From Saururus chinensis (Eukaryota; Streptophyta; Magnoliopsida; Piperales; Saururaceae): a stretch of DNA of 64,000 nt. The notes under the pieces are model-generated. The model was given only the letters and a program-made list of their open reading frames with translations, was not told where the DNA came from and searched no databases. The position numbers and the translations under genes are program-made. Positions 34,802-46,909 of this stretch are shown one piece after another (within the stretch, counting starts at the first letter, position 1; each line of letters starts with the position of its first letter). The DNA lies in contig CP141146.1 in assembly GCA_035235625.1 (NCBI GenBank), positions 19,772,501 to 19,836,500 on the forward strand. Reading direction: 5' to 3'.

Positions 34802-37800
34802 AATGGTATCGGAGCTTTGCTCTGTCTGCGAGAAAAAAATATTTTAAAATATATTTTGATTTGTTTCGAATTCTGATTTTTATATTGGAATTTCTTTGCT
34901 ACAAGTGTGTTATTAGATTTAATATAAAGTTCGATTGTGATTTTTTCCGTATTACATATCTGCCATCGGCTTTAAGACGAACTCCGGTTTTGAACGTGTC
35001 ATTCTGCATTTATGATATAGGAATTAGTATAAACTCCGATTATGCTTTTAACCCTTCTACATATGTGTCAACATAATTAATAAAAAAAATATATTCTGAT
35101 TATGACCGACTCTTCTGCACATGTAACCTCAAAATTAAGGTAAATTTTGAATATGAACATTTGTTCTACTTATGTGATATCAGAATTAAAATTCTCTATG
35201 AGTAATATCAAATTTAATGCCAACTCGAATTGTTGAATTTTATGTTCCATATATGTTATATCGGATTCAAGATTAATTCCGATTATGTGTCTTCTGTTCC
35301 CCGAGTATTGCATTCGATTTAATACGAACTTACAACTTTCGATTTTGAATAAAAAATAATTTTAAATTTCTATCTTGCAAGCTCTGCCAGTAATTGATGC
35401 TAACATCGATTTTATGAATTTTGATTTCAAGTCAGAAATTATTGAATATTTGAATTTGTTATATAAAGATTTGATACGACAACCCAATTTATAAATTGGT
35501 AATCCTGAATCTAAATTGATTTGAAAATTTTACTATGAATAAATTGTATCGGGTTTTGATTAGTAATTTTGTTTTACGAATATGACATTGGAATTGGTCT
35601 TAACTTTAGTATTTATAAATTCTGATTATAGGTAATTTAGAATTTCTATTCTAGTTATGTCAAATTGGATTGCTATTATGAAATTCGCATTTGAACGGTT
35701 ATTATTTAAAATTTCTGTACTGAATCTCATTTTGATACCAATTTTGATTTTTGATAGGAATTAAGTTACAATTCTATTTCAACTATGATATTGGAGTTTG
35801 AATTTCTGTTGTACTTGTGTTGTACCAGATTTATATAATCTCCAATTTTATGAATTTTGCATTGGAATTGTTATTATTTAAAATTACTATTCCAAATCTC
35901 AGTTTAATACGAATATTGATTTTTGAATTAGTTTGATATTTTGTTTTAACTATGATATGGGATTTAATACGAATTCTGGGATTGTACTTTATGTTCAATC
36001 TATATGACATCAGATTTAATACGAATTATGATGTTATGAATTCTAAGTTTTAATTGAGAATGGTTTGACAATTTTGTTCTGAATCAGTTATATCGAAGTT
36101 GATTTAAAATTCTGTTTTATGTTACATCATATACCCGATGGATTTCAATTTTATGAAATTCAATTTTATAATTTAAGAATGATTTGAAATCTTATTTTGT
36201 CAGTATAGTGTCAAACTTGATCTGAATTCTTATTTTTATGAATTTCTATTTTGAATCAGTCGGAAATATTTATTTCGAATTCGTTGCATGATTATTTAGC
36301 AACCTCAATTGCAAATAGTTTGTCAAATTGATGATAGAAAAATTACCAATGAGTAATCATTAAACACTCGTGATATGGAAATGGGAGTGAGTAGATAACT
36401 CCATTGTTAATTCTACTAGTGTATTAAGTTAAATTTTGATTTCAAGTTGGTTTGAAATTTTGTTTTGAGTGTGATGTTAACCAGGAATATATGTTATGAT
36501 TTAAATGTGAAAAGTCTGTTTTCTGTTAGACGTTTTGATTTTTGCTCAAATACCTCTGTAAAAGAAAATGATTGATTTCTGATATGTTTTCTATCCGATG
36601 TTTTAAATTCCGAATGATTATGAGAAAAATTTATTAGTGATGTCTGCTTCTGATAAAAATGTCTGATTTGATGCGTACATTGATACGCAAGTGTTTGCAC
36701 TCTCAAGATACCCACTGATAAAAATAATCGGTTCTGGCATGCACATGGGTGTGGAGCATCATGGGAAAACTCCCCACTTTCTGAGCCCCTCGCTACCCCA
36801 TGAATGTCGGGGGGAACGTCGTTTGGTATCACGGCTCTAGTTTTATCGTCACTCGAATGAACCGACAATTTGTGCATATGTCTCTACATCAAATTGTTTC
36901 TGAATGAGTCTTTTCTGATAAATGATTTTCTAAAAAAGATTATAATTGTTTTCATATATTTTTACTTAGCATTATTTTAGATTTTAACTCAACCTACAAT
37001 GTAGGGGGTTTTAAATTCTAAATTTTATGCTTATTACACATGTTTTTAGGAAAATACGATATTAGAGAAATAATTTATACATACTGCATTATGTTTTGGA
37101 TATGTGCACTTTTTTGGTAGTTTTAGGGTAAAACCTGAAAGTATCAGTACACTCTCTGTCTGGATACCTACCGAAAAATCAGTTCTGGTGCATGCATATA
37201 GGAGTGAAGCATCATGGGAAAGCTCCTATCCTTCTGAGCCTCTCGCTACCCCATGAGTGTCGAGGGGAACGCCGTTCAGTATCACGACTCTGTTCTACTT
37301 GATCTATCAGATCTGTCTTTTTCTATCTATTATGTCTAATCTGTTTGATTTGTCTATCTGATCTGTTCATTTTGTCGAATCTGTTTGTTTTGTCTGATCT
37401 ATTCATTCTAATTTGTCTCTTCTATCAGTTCTGTCTGATTTATTTGATCTGTTTAATGCATATGTCCTGTCCATAATATTTAATGTATCTAATTTGTCTA
37501 TTTATATCCGTTCTGTGTGATCTATATGTTCTGTCTGATATGTCTGATACATCTGTTCTATCCATTCTGTTTGTTATGCTTGATCTGTTGATTTGTCCAT
37601 TCTGTCTATTCTGTTTGTTCTGTCTGTTCTGTTTATTCTGTTTGATCTATCAGTTCTGTCTCATTTTTCTGTTCTATATGATATATGTCCGATCTGTTTG
37701 ATCCATCTATTATATCTGATCATTTTGTTCGGTCTGATCTGTCTGAAGTCTCTAATATGTCTTTTCTATCTGTTCCATTTGTTCTGTCAGATGTGTCCGT

Positions 37801-38482
37801 TATGTCCGGTTTGTTTGATATGTATATTCTGTCTGTTCTCATCTGTTTATTTAATCTGTATGATCTGTCCATTCTATTTGATCTATTTGTTCTTTTCTGA
37901 TCCTGAAAAATTATCTGATTTTGAAAATAATAGTCAGATTTTGATATCCGATATAAAATTATTAGATTTGATTATGTGATTTATTGGGTGACTTAATTTC
38001 AAAAGTTTCTCAATAAATCTGTCTACTCTATTTTGATTTTACTCTGACTTTATCCAATTCTGTATAATATGATTTATTCGAATTAATCAGATTTACATTA
38101 AAGTGTTTTTATATATATGAAAGGTTTTGAAAATTATGTAAAAAGATTTCATTAACCTTGCTTTGCTATATTATATTCAGAATAATGAATTATCTGATTT
38201 TAATAAAGAGATTATTTTATTTGGTTTTGTTTCTGAATGGTTTACTATGATTCTCTTTTTGTGATATATGAATTTAAACTATTAACTTGTGAGTTTTATC
38301 TCATAAGTTATTGGATTATGTTATCCGATTATAACCTAGTTAATTGTGTTTCTGAATGTTTTATCCAATCAGATTCATGTTTGTTATTCGACTAATGGTT
38401 AGATTTTCTTCTCATTTTATTGTCTTTTGAAAAGTATTTTTAGGAGAATTGCGAGGACGCAATTCGTTTAAGGGGGGAAGAA
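34802..38482 (+). other. Coding-free interior of the LARD-like element
   Basis: AT-rich with no recognisable protein. It contains many ATTTnGATTTAATnCGAATT-like words, two ~150-bp repeats (36690-36860 and 37140-37310, both with GAGCATCATGGGAAA- or GAAGCATCATGGGAAA-like and TCTCGCTACCCCATGA-like cores), and a long TCTGTYTGTTCTGTTTGATC-type low-complexity tract at 37310-37900. Confidence 0.75.
37310..37900 (+). repeat. Degenerate TCTGT/TTTGATCT low-complexity tract
   Basis: About 590 bp built from variants of TCTGTCTGTTCTGTTTGATC. It opens several apparent reading frames rich in Leu, Cys, Phe and Ile, which are by-products of the repeat. Confidence 0.85.
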
Positions 38483-40246
38483 TGTGGCACCCCGTGTTTA
38501 GATTACACTTAATCCAAAAGGGCTAGGGGTAATTATATAATTTTAGTTAAATTTTAAGGGCATTTAAGGGATAAAACTCCCGTATCTGGTTAGAGCTCAA
38601 AGTAACGAGCATAACGAATCTAAGAATACGCAAATCGGAGGTCGGGAGCGAAAGTTATAGCCTCGGGAAATGTGCCATATGGGCCTGACCGACTTTGAAA
38701 GTGCAAGAAAACCTACCCATGTGTGGTCTATGTTTGAAGGGCTCATCAATACGAGTCCATTGGTACTAAGAACGCACGATTCCGACTTCGGGATAAGAAG
38801 TTATCGCATTTTGAAGTTTGAATTGTATTTGAATGAAATAATAATAAAATATTCAAGAAAAGATGAAATAGCTGACGTCAGTTGGCCGAGCCAAGCCGGA
38901 GATGGAGCCGAGCCGCCGTGCCGCGAAAATGGCTCACGATCACGGCTATCATGTTCACGCGGGTCTTGCGCGATCACGCGGCGGACCGCGGGACGTGCGC
39001 GGGACATGCGGCAGACGTGCTCGTCACGCATCAGACGTGTGGCGCGGCCAAACGTGCCGCATGCAGCGCAGTGACGTGCGCGTCATGCATGCATCAAGTG
39101 CTCTGACCTTGGTGGTGGCCCAATCAAAATGCGCCACATGGCTCGAGCGCATGCGCGCGTCTTTCCTCTTCCCTTGTATGCTCGCACGCCAGTTTTCTAT
39201 AAATATCGGATTCATTTCATTCTTCCGGAAGAACTTTCTAGAGTCATTCTGTATCCGTTTCCTTCCGTTCAAAAAGCATTTTAGCTAAATTGAGGGTGTT
39301 CTATGCAATGGAAGCGTTCATTCTTTGAGTTAGCAACCCTATAAAGGGAAAACGTCCCGGGGTAAGGGGAGATTTTGTCTGCCGCCTACGGCCGCGGAAG
39401 AGAAAAGTGTCTCCAGGCAAGGGTTGGTTATGTCCGCCTATGGGCGCGGAATGAGTAGTGTCTCCGGGCATGGGGAGGTTCTATCCGCCGCCTACGGGCA
39501 CAGAAAGGGTAAAGTGTCTCCGGGAAAGGGGAGGTTCTATCTGCCGCCTACGGGCGCAGAAAGGGTAGTGTCTCCGGGCATGGGGAGGATCTGTCCGCTG
39601 CCTACAGGCACAGAAAGGGTAAGGTGTCTCTGGGTAAGGGCAGGTTCTGTCCGCTGCCTACGAGCGCGTGAAATGCTCTATTGTGATTTGACATACTCCA
39701 ATCTAATATGATCCAACATACTCTGTAGTGTGTTCTGCTCCGCTCTATGATAGAGTGGGATGTGTGATTGTGTCTGCTCATTTATGTGAGATGTGTATTT
39801 CCGCTGATTTACTGGCTTTCGCTCAACTCCGATGTTTTATGAGATTTCTGTTTGATTCCGAATGATTATTCGAATATAAAGATATATGTATTTTAATGTA
39901 TAAGATTTTGTGATGCCTAATGCACGTATTAGCTGTTAGGCAGAACTACGTCCGGATCCGATCGTATTGGAATAACGTCAGAGATGGTATCCAATATGTA
40001 CGTAGGCAACCAATGATAAATAACATTGGCCCGATCCAAATTAGTTATAAAATTAGGTTTGTTCTGATCTATGTGCAACAGAACATGATAGCTTCGTAGC
40101 GGGTAGAAGTATGTTATGACTCTCGCACTCAGAGTCTGCTCCTGGTCCGTCGGTTTTAATTTTTTTGCTTATTTTAACGCACTCTAATTTTGTCGTCCGA
40201 TCAAACCCCCGGTCCAGGTCGGGTATATGCGGGTTGGGGTGTTACA
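38483..40246 (+). repeat. 3' LTR of the LARD-like element
   Basis: TGTGGCACCCCGTG to GGTGTTACA, 1,764 bp. It matches the 5' LTR along its length apart from the internal ~250-bp difference near 39669 and the minisatellite unit count. Confidence 0.88.
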
Positions 40247-42094
40247 ATTTGGCTGTGACAGATTGTGCACGTTGCCTAACGCCCACCAGTTGAGGTTTTG
40301 CCCTTTGATCCTACTCACTCCAATGGAAGATTTCCCACCAAACTCGGTGGAGGATGGGCACTACTTCCATCCTGTACCTCTTCCTCCCTTTGGCAGTTGT
40401 TGGAAGAGGGGAAGGGATGGGAGCCGGCAGAACAGGTCGCTGAACTGCGGTTGACCCATTCACCGGCTTCTACTAAAGTTCTAGGTGGCAAGGTCCCGCC
40501 ACCTGACAGGCCAAGAAGCCGCTACATGACTGCTGCCCCTTGTCCTCTTCCTGCAGAAAAGTGCTAGAGGAGGAACACGACGGGTCCGCAAATCAGACCC
40601 GTGCTGAGTCAGCCAACTTGTTCCGCTGGACCGGCCTAGTGGGCAGGGCCTAGGGGCCATTAAAAAAGGTACTAAACCGAGTTCAGTTTAGGCCTTTCTC
40701 TTGTTGGAAAAAATTAGAAAAATTACCAATAGATCTTTAGAGAGTTTTGAATGTATTGACCAGATTTCAGCCTAGGGAAAAATCCCAGAGACTTTAAAAT
40801 AACTAATTTACCCTTATCAGTTTGAATCATAGAATAAATTTTAATGATCCGATTTAGGGGCTCCGGTTCAGGGTCTTATGAGTGAGTTTAAAAATAAAGA
40901 AAATTCCATTGATAGGTACATGTGTACCCTAAATTTAGACCAAACCATAAGGTGGGAAAAAATCCCAGTAAATAGATAATTAACTATTTTACCCCTATGG
41001 TTCAGCTAAAATTGTTAATTGAATCGGGGTCGGTTCAAGGGGTTTACGACCCCATTAAACAGCAAGAGAATTACTTCAAGTTCATAATGTCAAGGATTAC
41101 CCATGAGATTAGTTTTAGACCCATTAGGGTTCAGGGAAGCCCTGAACAAAATGATAGAAATACCCCCTATGAGCAGGCTCGCCCACAGTGGCGTGAATTT
41201 TATTAACGGGCCAATTTGATAATGGAACCTCTTGAGAGGTTAAAGACTTACCCATAACATATAGGACCATGTCCAATGTAAGATAATTACCTTAATGCCC
41301 TTAGGTACATGATGACCCATTTTCATAAAAGTTTATTCAGCTAACCCAGCGTGAACATTTCTAATATCATTAATGAATTTGGTTATTGATATTACGATCT
41401 GCTTGGACCTGTGTCTAATTATATATGTTGTTCATTGTTTTGATGTTTATTATTGTTGTCATGATAGTAATTTATCACTAGCTTAATATTATTGAAAGAT
41501 TAATCAATGGGGTTAGATAGCTTTGGATTGGGCAAAAACACTTAATCAAGATAAAGACTAATATACCCTCAGAGGGGTCTGGGACTAGTTCATAGAGTGA
41601 ACAAGGCCTTTGACTTGACGCTTTGCCTTGGTTAATGAAGTGATAGCAGTTTTGAGTTTTAACCCTAGTTTCAAAGAGACTGATAGGGTTTGGGTTGGTC
41701 ATTCGGATTCCTTGCTTGTTGATGAACAAGATAGGGTTCAAATTAGTTTTTATGAGTCTTTGCTCTATTAATGAGCCATTGATTTGGCTGTGAAGCTACA
41801 CCTCACTGTTGGAGGGAGCTCTGCGTGAGCTGGGCTCACCACCGATCTATTGAGGATCATTTAGTGTGCACGTAGCTAGAGTCGCTGACATCCTACTTGG
41901 TTGGCGACTCTCGCCACTTCTATTCAAGTGCAGTTGTGGGCCATGCCCTTCCACTCTGGTCAGGTCCTTAGGGGCTAGGTTGGGAAATGACACTTCCTAA
42001 TGGATTCTAGGGTCCTAGTGGATTCTAGGGTCTTGGTGGATTCTAGGGTTTCTTTATGGATTTACCTTTGAGGGTGGTCTATGGTAAGTGTATC

Positions 42095-45000
42095 TGTCAC
42101 TACCCAAATTTTTAAAAGCATTTTTAAATAGCACGAATGGTAAGTAGCGAGATTTTTTTTTTCTTTAAATACAAAACAAACCCTTCGATTAAATATCTAG
42201 GTCATGATAACTAGGGTTCACAAATACGAATATCAAATCATATGATATTATTTAATGTCTAAAAATTCATAAAGAGTAGCTCATCCATCTAAGTACAAGT
42301 CCGTCATCCATCTGAAAATAAATAACAAGTTGACTCTCACGCTAAAGGTACACTTATGTACCAGAGTTGTAGACATGAAGAAACTTTATCCTATACGCGT
42401 CAATCTTGGTCTCACACATTGTCGCTTGGAAAACCTGAAACAAAGCAAACCAAACAACAACCACAACCACAATGGAGCATCTCTGCCTTAAGGAGAAGAG
42501 CTTCCAAAGGACAAAAGGTTTTATTAATATTTTTCGGATCGGGCCAATATCACCCGATGTTAGTTGCCTACGTACTCATCAGACAACATCTCCAATGTTT
42601 CTAACAAGATCGGATCTAAACGTAGTTCTGCCTAGAAACTACTCTATCCTAAGAAGCATAGCATTACACATGCAATGCTTAGATATTTTCAACCTACATT
42701 TTAGTAAGTCCTTTAACCGTTTTACTTGTCTAATTAACAAGCAATATAAAACAATGATATTAATTATCTCGCATCCCTTGTTCAATAATTAATATTATTA
42801 AATCTGTAACTCAGAGATGACTCTCCCCTTGAGAAATCCCCAAACAAAGTACTCCAACCTTAGAGTAGACTACTTAATAACAGCTTGACCCAAATTCCCA
42901 GGGCTCTCAATAGCCTACAATGAATCTGGAGAAGAGGATCCCAACTGTGCCATGGACACAGATTGGCGAGAAGCACAAGCCTTCCATGATGTTCATACAA
43001 CTCCGCTTTTCATACGCACAAAATAGTCCTGGGAAGACTTGTGGGAGACCCACGGTAAAGACCCTATGGTCAATACCCAAACCGTCTTGGCAATAAAGAA
43101 GCATATCGCATTCTCCACCATCCCAACCCTGGGAGAAAATGTCTCATAAGACATTACTAATAAATCCATAGAAGCCTTAGGTCCTTATGACCATTGACTC
43201 CCCCAAACATCTGAAACTTAGACTAGATTATATTCATCCAGTCAAGTATTCGCTCAACCATTTGGGTCCTCTTTACCTTGTGAATTGGCCCAATAAATAA
43301 CTCATCCACTGAGCTATGACTCAGAGAACATCCCAAAATCACCCTCGATTTATTAACCAAGGTCAAAATCTATGTCAGGGCCCCGTTCACTCCATGAACT
43401 GGTCCCAACACTAAAGAGGGCATTTTAGTCATTATCTTAATTAGGTGTTCTCCCCTCAATCCAACGACAACCAAAATCTCTTGATTAGTCTTTATTAACC
43501 TTAAGTTATAAACATCAATAATCAAAGCATACATCAACATAATCCACATAAATAACATGCATTTACACCAATGCATAAATAATGAATAAGGGCCAGTTGC
43601 ACTCATTTGCAGGGCTAGGGCTCAGCGAGTTCATGCTCGAGAGTATAAACAACTCTAGTGCATCCTGTGAGTTACATATATGACACTCTAGTTGATCGAT
43701 GCACTCAGTTGTAAACACGTCAAATACACTGCTTTAAACCCGAGAATTAGGGTTCTACCCCTTATTTCTCATGACATTGCGACCCGACAAGGTCTTCGTG
43801 TTACTTACTAGTCATGCTCCTTCCTTTTGAAGTCATTTATAGGGTACCCTAACTCTTGATTCACTAGGTCATCCGTTTTGACAGAAACAGAATATATTGC
43901 CCCTAAGGGCGTTAGGGTAATTTTACTACCTAGTGTATGATACCCTCCTTTGGGTCATTCTAGTCATTTCACTACCCCTCTATTGATTTAAGTCATTAAC
44001 CTCTCACAAGGCTCCACTCTTAGACCGACTCATGCTTCTATTCACACGAATGTGGGCGGGTCCACTCAAAGGGGTATTTCTGTCATTTGGTTTAAGGCCT
44101 TATGATATCTGATGGGTCCAAAATTGAACTCAAGCATACTATTTGACTTCATCGACTCTATGTTCCTGGCGTGTGACGGTGTATCCCAGCTCTCGCATCA
44201 ACTAAAAAAGCTTTGGAAAATTTAGACATAAGAAAAGCCTCGCACTGCCATTAATTAGACTCCAGCAGTACCATAGAAAATGGTAGAAAAAAAAAGCTCT
44301 CTCTATCTAGGATAAGAAACAGTATACTTTGTACAGCAAATTAACACTATGCTTCTGAGACAAAGTGAAAAGTTGCTAATTTTATAGGCAAAACCTTTTT
44401 TACTCACTGGATCAGCCATGAACATATTCCATGCAAACAGACTTTTTCCTACAAACTGGTGCTCACCCACTTCCAGATCTGTTTTTTTATACTTAAATCT
44501 CAATACATAACCATAAAATAGAAATTTCAGAAGAGCATGTCATGAAAGAAAAAAAGACGGAAGTCGGCCCAGATCTACAAAGAAGATGAAACCATCAGGC
44601 AGTCCCACAAGGTTATATCATATGGATATGGTGTTACTACACCCAACTAATTATACATATATACATCTATTAAATGGATTGCCATGATAAAGGGAAAAGT
44701 TCTGCCAAAAGACCATCATTTATGCATCTCAAGAACCAACCTGCACAAAGAGCATAATGGCACATTTGTTTCAGCTACAGAAAGACCAAATCACTTTAAA
44801 ATATTTCACAAAAAATAGCAACTTAATTAGAGTTAGTTGAATCTGTCCGTTGTAAAATATTGCAACAAGCACTACACACAGATGGTATGCTGGCTGATTT
44901 CATCAAATTGGAGGACATAAAGATAAGAAGGATTACGACCAAAATCAAAAGATTATGGGTAATTAGGGTAAAAAAATGCACCTTAATTCATTTTTCTTCT

Positions 45001-46909
45001 TTCGGAAATAGGGGTAGAGTACCTTCTTTCTCTTGGAACAGCTCTTCCCTATTTGGGCAAATGGCTATAGTTTTCTTTAAATAGTAAGGATTTTGAATTG
45101 GATAAAAAAAATGTTGAACTGTAAAATAGGTCCAAAATGCCCTAAGTAGCTAATTAGAGTTATGTTTAGTTTTAAAATGAATTTAATAACTCAAAAACCA
45201 ACTAAAATAAAATAATAAAAGTTTAGAAGGTCAAGTGGATCATGCGTTGTCCAATGTGGATGTGGGACCCACAACCAAAGATATTCAGAGTTAAACGGGG
45301 AATAAAGTATGTGAACTAATTTTATTGTTAACATCTCCAAGAGAGAAACCTTATACCAGCAAGAGTTATAAAAATAGGAAAAGGAAACAAAAAAGATGAA
45401 AACAAGAAAGAATATAGTGTCTGAACCCCTTGAACCAACCCAGGTTTTTTTAATAGTTTATAATTAAACCTAGGGGCAAAAAGGTCAATTACCCACTAAC
45501 TGGGATTTTTCCTTACCAAAAGGTATGGCCTATAATTTAGTTACCCATTAAACTCTCACTGAGAATTTTCCCAATATTTAGATCTACTCATATGACCCTG
45601 AACTAGAGCCTTGAACTCGGGTAAGTTAATATTGTATAATAATTAACTAACAAGGGTAAAAAAGTCATTTCATAATCTCTGAGATTTTTACCTAAGCTGA
45701 AACTTTGTCAGAATACTTGCACGCCTTTCAAGGTTCAAATGTAATTTTCTAGGATTTTTTCCACACCTAAACCCTACTAAACCGGACCCAGCTCAGTGGG
45801 TGTTAAATTTATTTATTTTTTATCAAATTAGACCGGACATAATAGGGTTGGGAAACCCGACCCGGTCCCGTGGTTGACGACCTGCATCGTAGGTCGTCCT
45901 CTCCATGACCAGACAGAGACCAGCGCCGCCAGCACTGTGGCAAAGGAGGAGGCGGCCCAAGTGTTCCGCCGCAGCCCGGTGGCTAGTCGGCGGCCAAAAG
46001 GTTGCCCTTCCTTTGTTTTATTTTTAAAAAATAGTGTGCTTTGCCACAGCTCGAGCCAGCACGGCCATGCCGGCACCGCCGGGGCCAGTGCGGCCGGGTT
46101 CGTCGCGGCCTAGGCCAGTGCCTGATTTTACTTTTATTTTATTTTTATGCACCGGCCCGACGACTTGCTTGACTGCAACTGCGTGCCAGAGCTTGGCCTG
46201 CTAGACGCCACCGCCGGTCGGTCGATGGCCGATGGCTGACTAGTCGACGCTGGCCGATCGGCGGCCGGCCAGCATATACATGAAAATTTTACAAAAGAAC
46301 TGAAATTACAGAACAGTTTCTGCACTGTTCAACTAAATTACAGATTACATAAATTTGAATTTATTTAATAAACTTTAATTAATCTTCACTCGAGTACAAA
46401 GGCAATGATCGTACCTTAATCGCCGATTTGTTGTCGATCCACTGCCGCCAAAGATTCGCCAAAAAAATCCAATGTCGCTCGTTCTCCTTCGCTCCCAAAA
46501 ATCCCCCCTTCCATAAGAGCCCTAAGTAACCTTTTTATACCCATCGAGATTAGGGTTTTCTAATCTCATCAAGAGTTGGGCAACTTGGCATATTTTTTTA
46601 TTAATTTTCGTCACCATAAATAATCGGGCCAGTAACGTGACTTAAATGGCCAATTTACGCGACCGATTCAGGTAAATGGGTCTTGCACGCTATATATAAC
46701 TTTAAATAGTCATATTTCCCTCATCCGAACTCCAATTCGCATGTTCTTGCAGGCGTTTCGAAGCTCTTTCAGTCTAATTTCCAACCATATAGTTTCAGCT
46801 ACCAATTCTAAGCATTAGATATGTTATTCCAATGAGAAGGTCAAGGGGTCCAACACCCTAATTTCCACGTGGTCGACTTCGGAAATTTAGAAAATTTCTG
46901 GGCGTTACA
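42095..46909 (-). mobile_element. Minus-strand solo LTR of family L with TSD GTATC
   Basis: Reading down the minus strand, it starts TGTAACGCCCAGAAATTTTC at 46909 and ends GGGTAGTGACA at 42095. GTATC flanks it at 42090-42094 and 46910-46914. Its parts match the plus-strand family L LTR in order: 46909-46370 with 31913-32500, 45800-45421 with 40640-41050, 44190-43850 with 41010-41340, 43550-43330 with 41500-41640, and 42830-42095 with 46915-47651. A minus-strand TATA-like box (GTATAAAAAGG) lies near 46535. A 1.2-kb segment at 44190-45421 has no counterpart. No internal coding region or second LTR accompanies it, hence solo. Confidence 0.8.
44190..45421. other. Extra ~1.2-kb segment inside the solo LTR
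   Basis: It has no match in the plus-strand LTR of the same family. It is AT-rich. A 66-codon minus-strand frame at 44503-44303 (including VGKSLFAWNMFMADPVSKK) looks protein-like, but I recognise no family. It may be an insertion or an LTR subfamily difference. Confidence 0.45.

Larger units (their letters stand above)
32741..40246 (+). mobile_element. LARD-like non-autonomous LTR element with 5-bp TSD
   Basis: A 7.5-kb element with 5' LTR at 32741-34801, 3' LTR at 38483-40246 and target duplication ATTTG at 32736-32740 and 40247-40251. The primer site TGGTATCGGAGC (34804) resembles the initiator-Met-tRNA site, and the polypurine tract AGGGGGGAAGAA (38471-38482) abuts the 3' LTR. The 3.7-kb interior has no gag or pol, so it would depend on a partner element for movement. 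The outline is whole. The first ~200 bp of the two LTRs differ at about 7% of positions by eye, so it is moderately old but younger than the LTR it interrupts. Confidence 0.88.

Noticed and set aside
37483-37979. Leu/Cys/Phe-rich frames resembling membrane peptides
   Set aside because: They are translations of the TCTGT/TTTGATCT low-complexity tract.
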